Positions 55,276 through 64,000 of a stretch of 64,000 nucleotides of DNA are shown here, piece after piece; position 1 is the first letter of the stretch, and every line of letters starts with the position of its first letter. A program made the position numbers and the translations under genes. The DNA lies in the NCBI GenBank assembly GCA_030844895.1, contig CM061227.1:3373153-3437152 (forward strand), in the 5' to 3' direction. Source of the DNA: Ambrosia x helenae. Lineage: Eukaryota > Streptophyta > Magnoliopsida > Asterales > Asteraceae. Under the pieces are notes generated by a model. The model was not told the origin of the DNA. It made no database searches and saw nothing but the letters and a program-made list of their open reading frames with translations.

Positions 55276-56446
55276 AACTAGGGGTAAGCAAAAAACTGAT
55301 TTAACTTAACTGAAATAGAATTAACGCACTAAAATTAATAACTAAATCGAAGTTTGTTTATTATGGGATTTATATATGGACGATGTTAAAAGTTGCAGAC
55401 ACAAATTTCTAATAAGTGGTTAACAAAACATTTTACCCTAAAGTTTCATAACCCAATTCATTTTTCTAGGTTATATTTTCAAGCTCAAATGTAAAACCAA
55501 AAACTAACCCATGACTAAACCGAACCCATATAAAACCCAAACCGACCAATACACACCCCAAATACAACCATTCTATCCAATGGAACATAGAATGTAGACA
55601 TAAAAATAACCATGATTTCGTATCCATCCACAAATAATAACATGAAACCTGTGTCTTGCCATAAGGATTACAACAGAGTTTCATTGTAAACAAATCAATT
55701 AAAATTACGAAAATAGGAAACTACTGTTCAAAACAGTGGGCTATTAATATATAGTAATTTATTTAATATTAATACACATGGAGAACTGGGAAGAGTAAAA
55801 ATAAAAGGGCCCAACGACCAAATGACAGGTGGCATAGCCGCCAAAATCCACCAACAGTGAAATAGGACCTGTTCACACAATTTGAAATGTTAGTATAGGA
55901 ATAAAAACACCCACATAAATATTATGTCTCATCATCTTCCTTTTTTCCAAACTGAAACTAAAAAGCAACAACAATGGTTGTCACCTAAGTTGTAGCATGA
56001 CGGAAATTGACAACTTTTCATTCTTTATTCCCCTGACTATGTACTCGCCTTAGTAGGTCCGCCCCTCTATATATAAAAAATATTGGCCCCGAAAAAAAGG
56101 CCTCGGCCGGGTGCGGCTTGCCCACCCCTAGAGTCGGCCCTGCATTTGTGTTACGTTTCTATACACATTTGTTTGGATTAAATTGTAGTTTCCTATCATG
56201 ACTGTTAATGTGTATTTGGTTTTGTAAAAAGGGATTCGTAACTCCAATAAGTGGCAATCCTAGGTCTTGGGGTGTTATACTATTTAATTTTTCTGTTATG
56301 CAAAAGTCTTCATTTTCATGCTTCTCAGGTTTTTACTGGTATAATTATGTGTTCTAGGGAAGACGAAAAATGAAAAAAAACATTGTTGCCTACATCAAAG
56401 GGCATCTTCTTTGTTTCTATTCATTTGTGTACTAACATTTCTTATA
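55276..56446. other. region without a supported gene
   Basis: From 55277 (CTAGGGGTAAGCAAAAAACTG) to about 55560 (CCAATACACACCCC) the ends resemble a hAT-type repeat. Near 56090-56130 a GC-rich piece (GGCCTCGGCCGGGTGCGGC) stands out. No coding frame. Confidence 0.4.
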
Positions 56447-56455
56447 TTTATTTAA

Positions 56456-56665
56456 GAGTGAAGTCCTATTTGCGTCCCTGTGTTTTGCTGTTTTTAACTA
56501 CTTGAGTCCAATTTTCAAACCTGCTTTGATCTGAGTCCCAATACTTACTAATATTAACTTAATGAGTCCAATTTCCAAACTCCATCCATTTCCATAGTTA
56601 ACAACCCCCCCCCCCCACGTGCACAACACATGAGGGGGTATTTTTTTTCCATTCACCATAAATTT
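56456..56665 (+). repeat. left terminal inverted repeat of the MuDR-type element
   Basis: It contains GAGTCCCAATACTTACTAAT, AACTCCATCCATTTCCA and a run of C (about 12) before ACGTGCA. The right repeat has only five C there. Otherwise the two run in parallel to CCATTCACCATAAAT. Confidence 0.92.
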
Positions 56666-56775
56666 AACACCCTGTTTTCTTTTTAAACAAAGAAGCCCTA
56701 ATCCCCATTCCTTCCACTCGTTAACACAAAAACAAGCCCTAATCTAATCAAAGACGAAGAACAGTTAGTTTAGCA

Positions 56776-58252
56776 ATGAGAGAATTTACATTGTGGCGGG
56801 TTCGTGAGCAGAATTCTGTGTTTAATCCTTTTGAAGTATACGGTATGAACCACATTTAAAAAAAATTTGATTTTTTAACCTAAATTTCGTATGTAACCTA
56901 AATTGTGTAATTATTTTTTTAGCTGATGGATCTACACTTTTTTTCTATCCAAGTCTTCCATGGTGGCTATTTTAAGAAGAATTATCCAGGTAGAATCTAT
57001 GCTTATGGTAAGATCTACATTGATATGGTAGATGGTGATGAGTTCTCAGTTATGGAGTTCAATGCTATGTTTAAGATGTTAGGTTATTCAGATGATGAAG
57101 TAGTGTATTATCACTATAAGATTCCAGATCAAAGTTTAGATAATGGCCTTAGATGTCTAGGAACTGATATAGACGTTAGACATATGTGTGAATATATAAA
57201 TCAAGTAAAAGTTATTGAGGTATATGTTGAACATTGGGTAACATGTTTTGAGTCACCAAACATGGGTCGTAGCAATGTTATGATTGAATAGATTAATGAT
57301 GTTGAAGTGAATGCTGATAATGCTCATCCAACTAATGAATCAACACCAACTAGTAGAAGGGTACTTGCAATTGGATGGTTAGATGATAATGTTGAAGTGA
57401 ATGCTGATGAAAATGTTGATAATGTTGAAGTGAATGGTGATGAAAATGCTGATAATATTGAAGTGAATGATGATGGTTATGATCAAAATGAAACTGATGA
57501 TGATGCTTATGATGAAAATGATATTGAGGCTGCATTTGAAAATGAAAATGAGATTGAAGATGTTGAAAATGATGATGATTCGGATGACTTAGATTGCAGG
57601 GTGGATAAAGAAAATGAGATTGAAGATGTTGAAGTTGGCATGGAAACATTTAAAGCATGTGTTGAACAAGAGGATAATGTAGGTGATGTCCATGATGATA
57701 ATAGCCAAGATGATGAGGGGGTAGAGGTTGATTTGGATGGTTTTGATAGTGCAGATGATGAACAAGATCCTCCACTAAAGAAGGCTTTGAAACTAAACAG
57801 GAAAAAATATAAGGGGTTAAGGGGAGTTAGTTGTAAAACATGCACTAGAAAGTAAAAGACAACTAGTAATTAAGAAAAAGGACAAAGTGAGATTTAGAGT
57901 TGTATGTTATGGTGTGAACCCACAATTTGTAAATGGGCAAGGGTAAGCAGGTAATATGTTTAAAGGTGGGCCCCATGTGGGAGAAAATGCATGTGACACT
58001 TCAAAAGGTGAGCCTTCAATAGAGAGTAGTTCAAAGTCATTAAAGAAAGAAAGATTTCATACCCCCACTTGTCCTTGGCTTTTACACTGTTCCAAATCTA
58101 CACATACTGGTTCAGATTCATGGATTGTGAAAACATTTCATGAGGTGCATAATTGTTTACAAACAGTAGAGGTGAGGTTGTTCACTGTTAGCTCACTTGC
58201 TAGAGATGTTAAGCAACCCTACAATTCCTTTGAGAGCCCTACAAGATCAATT

Positions 58253-58296
<44 letters not shown>

Positions 58297-59953
58297 ATCA
58301 GATCCAACTGAGTTTACAAAAAACTTTTAGGGCAAAGAGTATGGCTATACAGAAGATACAAGGTGACTACCATCTCCAATATGTACTGTTAAGGGATTAC
58401 TGTGAAGAATTAAAGAGGTCCAATCCGGGTACAACTGTAAAACTAGATGTTGAAAGGGAATGCAATCCTAGTAGTCCAACTAGACAGTTCAAGAGAATAT
58501 ACATTTGTTTAGGTGCTTTGAAGGTAGGTTTCAAGATGAGTGGAAGTGATATACTAGGTTTAGATGGTTGTTTTATGAAGGGTCCATATCCAGGAAAGGT
58601 TTTGACTGCAGTAGGGATTGATGATAATAATGGAATCTACCCAGTTGCTTATTCAATTGTGGAGGCTGAAAACAATGATTCCTGGAAGTGGTTCTTGGAG
58701 AACCTTGGAGATGATCTTGATCTTGGCCCTGATTCTAATTTTACCTTTATTGCTGACAGACAAAATGTATCACTTTACACTCTTAACACATACTTTTTCA
58801 CACAAATTAATTGTTTGTATATTGTATATTGAGTACAATTTGTATAATTTAGGGTCTAATACCTGCACTAGCTAGATTCTTTCCTGCTGCTGAGCACAGA
58901 TTTTGCCTGAGGCACATCCATCAAAACATGAAAGCCAAATGGAATAGCCAGTTGTTCAAGGACTTATTATGGGGTTGTGCTACTACTACTACAATAGCAC
59001 AGTTTAACAAAGAAATGAAAGTTGTAAGAAGGGTGAATCCAAAACTGCATGACTAGCTAAAGAAGATACCACCTAAATCTTGGACTAGATCTCATTTCAC
59101 TGGTATGATTGTTTATGATACACTTTTCTAGCTGTTTATTGTGTTATGTTTATAAGTTATTATATGGTTTATAATACATTTGTGTAGCTGTTTGTTGTGT
59201 TATGGTTATAACTTATGATATGGTTGTCAAACAGGAAGAGCAATGAGTGATGTTGTTTTGAATAACTTCTGTGAAGTTTTCAATAGCCAGTTGGTTGGAG
59301 GCAGGGACAAACCTATAATAACTTGCTTAGAGTACATCAGATAATACATAATGAAGAAAATTGTTTCAGTCCACAAGGTAATTGCAAAAGCAAATGGTCC
59401 TTTAACACCAGCAGCTACAAATACATTCAGTGAAATCAAGGATCAGGCAGCTGCCTACACTGTTATAATGGCAGGTGAAAACAAATTCCAGGTTAGTGGC
59501 CTTTTCATGGATAGGTGTGCAGTTGATGTTTCCAAAAGAACATGTTCATGTCAAAAATGGGATTTAACTGGTATGTCCTGTAAACATGCGGTTGCTGCAA
59601 TATGGGACATGAGTAGGCATGGAATACAGGTAGGTATACCTGAGGCATGGGTTGATGAAGTGTACTGGTTAGACACCTAGAAAAAGGTATACATGAATAC
59701 CATTGAACCAATGAATGGGAGAGATCTTTGGACACCATCCGAATGCCCAACCACTATCACCCCTCCAAAACATCATACCCCAATAGGTAGGCTAAAAAAG
59801 AAAAGGCAAATATCAGCTTTTGAAGATATAGGTGAGCTAAGTAGGGGAGGGAAACTAACTAGGAGAGGAGGCACAACTACTTGTGGTAAATACAAACAAC
59901 AAGGGCATAATTCTAGGACTTGCAAGGGACAATCTGCAAAGGGTAAGGGTTAG
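56776..59953 (+). pseudogene. MuDR-type transposase, inactivated
   Basis: The frame starts at ATG 56776 (MREFTLWRVREQ). A first intron probably precedes the N-terminal segment FFSIQVFHGGYFKKNYPG. An acidic Asp/Asn/Glu repeat follows (57400-57760), then CPWLLHCSKSTHTGSDSW, MAIQKIQGDYHLQYVLLRDY, the DDE-type catalytic core (GLDGCFMKGPYPGKVL, then FIADRQ), ALARFFPAAEHRFCLRHIHQ, a SWIM zinc finger (CSCQKWDLTGMSCKH) and a zinc knuckle. It is dead: TAG at 57289, a frame change near 57850, 41 A in a row at 58255-58295, a damaged donor after ADRQ, TAG at 59054 and 59678, and TAA at 59342. In the knuckle the second Cys is Tyr (CGKYKQQGHNSRTC). Confidence 0.9.
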
Positions 59954-61174
59954 GCATCAAAGTCTAAACCTGCAAAGGGTCAGGCTGTAAAGGTCCAGGA
60001 TAGAAGGAAACATGGTGCAAAGGTTCAGGCTGCTAAGTAGGTTGTGTTTTGGTTTTATTTCTATGTTATGGTATGTCCAGGTATGTAATGGTTTTATGAA
60101 CATGGTATTTTGTGTTTTGGTGTCATGGTTTTAAGTCTATGTTATGGTATGTATAGGTATGTAATGGTTATTTTGAACAATCTTTGATGTTATGGTATTG
60201 TATGGTGTGTTTTGAACTCTTGATGCAATGGTTATAATATGGTGTTTTCAACTTGGTATTTTGATGTATTATTGTATGGTTATTTGTATTTTCCAGTTTA
60301 CAATTCATTCATTAAAACATTAATTTCCCAGTTTGATCTTTAGTTAGTCAAATAGAGGTCAACTGAATCATGCAGCATGTTACATGTATTTTGAAGTTGG
60401 TATTTTGATGTAATGGTCAACAAACATGCATTAGTGATACATTTATGCATCTTATGGTGTTTGACCTTTATTACTCAACATTTCCCAGTTTGACCTTTAC
60501 ATGTAGTCCAATTTATGCATCTTATGTTGTTTTCATACCATGGAAACTCAATCAACTTCACATATGTCACAGGTAAACCATAAAACATCATCAAACTAGT
60601 TTCATTTCATTCATTAATGTCATTACATATTTCCCTGTTTGACCTTTACATGTTTTAGTCAAAAATGAGGTCAACTGGATAATAGACTAACCAAATTCAT
60701 ACATTTAATTCATTTTGTCACAATGTAAAGTACAATCAACGCCCAAGTAGCAATTAAAAAAACTTTTAGCCACTTAATCTCAGTTGCCTTCCTACTCCCA
60801 ATTTGTTTGTGCTCATTAATGGATCGAAGTAACCTTGGAATTATTTGAGTAGATCGACTACACATTGGAGGATCTGCCCAACTTACAAACCTGCAATTTG
60901 CAACCTGTTCATTTCAATTGCAACTTATTAGATTATAATATTGGGTGGTTTACAAAATTTCAAAACACTTCATGCTCTTGAACAACAATAAAAGTGACGC
61001 CCTGTATTTGTTAACGTCCATGAGGTTCGAATCACAGTTGCAGCACCACAAGCACAAACAACGTTAGTCGTTCTCTTTTTTTCTAGGGTTTTATTTTAGA
61101 GAGATGTTGCAGGTGGAAGCTCGTTTGTTTGTTTGTAGGGTTTTATTCGGGGAAGATAATATAAAGGACAAGGG

Positions 61175-61378
61175 GTTATATTTATGGTGAATGGACAAAA
61201 ATACCCCCTCATGTGCTATGCACGTGGGGGAGTTAACTGTGGAAATGGATGGAGTTTGGAAATTGGACTCATTAAGTTAAGATTAGTAAGTATTGGGACT
61301 CATATCAAAGCAGATTTGAAAATTGGACTCAAGTAATTAAAAGCAGTAAACCACAGGGACGCAAATAGGACTTCACTC
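61175..61378 (-). repeat. right terminal inverted repeat of the MuDR-type element
   Basis: Read on the minus strand it starts GAGTGAAGTCCTATTTGCGT and follows the left repeat with scattered substitutions as far as CCATTCACCATAAAT. Confidence 0.92.
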
Positions 61379-61387
61379 TTTATTTAA

Positions 61388-62754
61388 ATATATTACTTGA
61401 AGACATTTCTAGTTGAATTTTGTAGAAGTTTTTCTATGATTTTTATATAAACACATTGTTTGTGAATTTGTATACGGGGTAATATATATGTTTGATTTGT
61501 ATTTCTAAATTTTTACAAATTTCAATATATTTCTAAAACAACTTTTTTAAAAAGGGGTAAAAAACTTAAGTAAATTTGTGACCTATTTGTAACCAAAATT
61601 TGGTACCCAGAAGGGCGATCGTAAATCAGTCACTAGTTATACGGTCAGAAATCCGGTCTAGTGATTTTTACTAGTATAATCAATTGTATTATAAGAAAGA
61701 TAGAAAATGACTAGAGGATGGGAGCCTACAACAAAAAGCATCTTATTTGTTTTTGTTTTGTTAGCAACCATGGATCAAATGCACATATCTACTCAAACCT
61801 GATTTTATTCCATTAAAACTGTTTTACGTAACATAAATCAAAGATAAACCTTACATCTAAATGTTGTAAAGCATCACAATACCATAGTAACGACTATCAC
61901 AAGAACAAACCCTAGGCTAACTTACAAACTCGGTTAGGGAAAATTAATGATAACAATTGAGATAAGTCAAAGAGAATACTACTACTACTACTAATAACAT
62001 TGTTCTCTCAAAATTAAATACAGGAAGACGCATTGAAGGCTTCGTCATGAACCCTAGCCCGAAGAAGGAATCTTTTATATAGTCGACCCATTTACATTCT
62101 AGCCCTTATTCTAATCCACTTAGCTTTCAGCAAGCTTTACCATATTTGTATAACAAGCTTTTGAATTTATTTCTTATGCAACATAAATATAAATAATTAA
62201 TATAAGCAACAAACTTATAACAAACAACTTAATTGAAAAATATAATATAACCACTTAGCTTATTTTTAACATGTTTATTTGTGGTCTATCATTTGTTGCA
62301 TTGGTTCAAATGTTTTATTCAACTTTAAGAATATTTTTTGTTGTAATTTGTAGAAATTTTTGGTATGGTTTCTATGAACCCATATACTTCATTTCATTTT
62401 TTTTCCTTGAAATTCTATGACTTTAAGATTTCTAAAATAACGTTAAAATGGGGCAGATGTTTGAAAAAAAACTAAAGAAAAATTTTGATTGATTTGCCAC
62501 TGAAAGTCGGTCACAAATAAGATTTTATTGTTTTTTGAGGTATAATCATTTGTGCTCTAAATTTCCATTGTAATGAAGATGAAAATTGAGAAAAACATTG
62601 GAATATACTATATAAAAGACACATCTTGTTTGTTTCTTTTAGTTTGGTTCTAACATTTATTATAGCATGGACTATTGGTGAAAATTTATTGCTACACTAC
62701 GAACATATCTTGTTGAATTTTGTAGAAACTTTTATTGTGATTTTTGAATAAACA
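61388..62754. other. region without a supported gene
   Basis: AT-rich. A block like GTTGAATTTTGTAGAARYTT with TGATTTTTRWATAAACA occurs near 61410 and again near 62710, just before the LINE, and more weakly near 62340. No coding frame. Confidence 0.45.
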
Positions 62755-64000
62755 TCAGGAAAATTAGGCGAGATAAGCATAAGGAGTCCTGGTAGTGGAG
62801 TGAGGATGTGAAAAACAAAATAAGAGATAAGCATAGGAGTTCTAGGGAGTTTTTGAGGTGCACTGATGAGGAGAACCGGGTGTCTTTGAGGGAGGCATAC
62901 AAAAAGGCCAAGATGGAAGCGAAGAAGTTAGTGACAGAGGCAAAGAACACGGCATATAAGAAGATGAACGAGCGTCTGGAAACAAAGGAGGGGGAATATG
63001 ATATGTTCAGGATTGCCAAAGCTAGGGAGCAAAGGAGGCGGGATTTAGGGGTAGAGAAATTTATAAACGGAGAGGATGGATGTGTTTTAGTCAAGGAGGA
63101 TAACATTAAACTGAGATGAAAAACGTACTTTTACAGGCTTTTCAACGACGGGATGACTCACCACCAGGAAGGTGACAACCCAACTACCCAAACGCCACAA
63201 CGGAATCACTGTTACTGTCGTCGTATAACTCAGAAAGAGGTGAGGACAACACTTAGGAAGATGGGAAAGGCTAAGGCAGTTGGTCCGGCAACATCCCGAT
63301 TGAGGTATGGAAGTGTTTGGGAGAGCAAGGAGTTCAATGGCTAACTATTTTCTTCAATCTTATATTTAATTATGGAAAAATGCCAGATCAGTGGAGGAGT
63401 AGTGTTGTAGTGCCTATATATAAGAACATAGGAGACGCACAATGTTGTGGGAATTACAGAGGAATAAAGCTATTGGGTCATACTGTGAAATTGTGGGAGA
63501 GAATTATTGAGACTAGAATTAGAAGAGAAACTCATGTTACAGTAAATAAATTTGGCTTCATGCCAGGGAGGTCAACTTCGAAAGCAATATACATTCTGAG
63601 GAGTTCGATGGAAAAGTATAGGGAGAAGAAACGAGATCTTCATATGGGGTTCATTTATCTGGAGAAGGCATATGACAGTGTTCCTCGTAAACTGATTTGG
63701 GATAGTTTGGAGGTTAGAGGGATTCCTAGAAAGTATATAGACATAATTAGGGATATGTATGATAGGACTGAAACTAGTGTCCATGTGCTTGTAGAGGATA
63801 CTGATTTTTTTCCCGTGGAGGTAGGGGTCCGCGTTGAGCCCGTTTCTTTTTGCAGTTGTCCTAAATGAGATGTCTAAGACCATTCAAGAGATATTGTCGT
63901 GGTGCATGATTTTTGCAGATGATATAGTGTTAATCACAGAAACTAAGCAAAGTCTGAACATGAAGTTAGAAGAGTGGCGATTAGCTTTAGAGGGAAAAGG
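62755..64000 (+). pseudogene. LINE reverse transcriptase, runs off the window
   Basis: It starts in the linker before the polymerase (SWWW-like ESW*WSEDV, then KNKIRDKHRSSREFL, EAKNTAYKKMNERL, AKAREQRRRDLG) and continues into the reverse transcriptase: MPDQWRSSVVVPIYKN, NYRGIKLLGHTVKLWERI, FGFMPGRSTSKAIY, FIYLEKAYDSVPR, then GSALSPFLFAVVLNE and the catalytic FADDIVLITE. At least three frame breaks (about 63118, 63300 and 63832) and a stop near 62812 make it non-functional. In the finger-palm motif FIYLEKAYDSV the usual Asp of FxDLxxAYD is Tyr. The window ends just after FADD. Confidence 0.88.

Larger units (their letters stand above)
56456..61378 (+). mobile_element. full-length MuDR-type (Mutator-like) transposon
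   Basis: A 4.9-kb element has terminal inverted repeats of about 205 bp (56456-56665 and 61175-61378), roughly 90% alike, starting GAGTGAAGTCCTATTTGCGT. The 9 bp TTTATTTAA is perfectly duplicated (56447-56455 and 61379-61387), the hallmark of Mutator-type insertion. A transposase gene in the plus orientation fills the middle but is broken. About 1.1 kb of non-coding sequence lies between it and the right repeat. The intact ends mean it could still be moved by a transposase supplied from elsewhere. Confidence 0.95.

Noticed and set aside
57350..57845. Minus-strand His/Gln-rich and Ser-rich ORFs
   Set aside because: Shadows of the acidic repeat of the MuDR-type transposase on the plus strand.
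1..64000. CRISPR arrays, bacterial operons, phage or toxin systems
   Set aside because: The gene structures, introns, tRNA and transposons are all those of a plant nuclear genome; repeats found are microsatellites, minisatellites or transposon parts.

Overview
The window is nuclear DNA of a flowering plant, most likely a eudicot. The evidence is AT-rich intergenic sequence, intron-containing plant gene families (B-class GATA factor, plant NPP phosphodiesterase, intronless cytidine deaminase, PMEI-like protein), a nuclear tRNA-Leu, and dense layers of plant-type transposable elements. The mix of elements (GAGCCGAG-type hAT repeats, TS-like SINEs, Helitrons with CCCGC hairpins) would fit Asteraceae, but that is an impression and not a demonstration.

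Genes. Five protein-coding genes and one tRNA gene are well supported: a cytidine deaminase (15182-16252, +), a secreted PMEI-like protein (25426-26121, +), tRNA-Leu(AAG) (26460-26540, +), a two-exon ectonucleotide pyrophosphatase/phosphodiesterase (27207-30189, -), a small two-exon membrane-anchored protein (33654-36976, -) and a three-exon B-class GATA transcription factor (38783-40557, -). I joined the spliced genes by matching splice sites and reading phase. They do not form a pathway or operon; they are ordinary plant genes separated by repeats. An unrecognised 152-codon ORF (32659-33117, -) is also listed.

Layout. 1-15 kb: a possible old LTR element with a Mutator-like element carrying a coding-like fragment, a solo LTR, Helitrons and microsatellites. 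14.6-16.5 kb: cytidine deaminase with one SINE on each side. 16.6-20.2 kb: a duplicated repeat hit by two LINE insertions in one copy and a solo LTR in the other, followed by a nuclear copy of plastid petB. 21.8-24.6 kb: a complete non-autonomous LTR retrotransposon. 25-41 kb: the gene-rich island, with MITEs, SINEs and a 5'-inverted LINE between or inside genes. 41-56 kb: CACTA ends, LINE remnants, a solo LTR, a Helitron, and a copia remnant interrupted by a gypsy-like LTR. 56.4-61.4 kb: a full-length MuDR-type element with about 200-bp terminal inverted repeats and a dead transposase. 62.7-64 kb: a LINE reverse transcriptase running off the window.

I saw no clear new multi-gene system. What stands out is how many insertions can be resolved to the base from target-site duplications, including one LINE with the 5' inversion expected of twin priming, one insertion site with a partner copy that lacks the insertion, an in-frame 49-residue duplication inside the cytidine deaminase, and a Mutator-like element that may carry host coding sequence.
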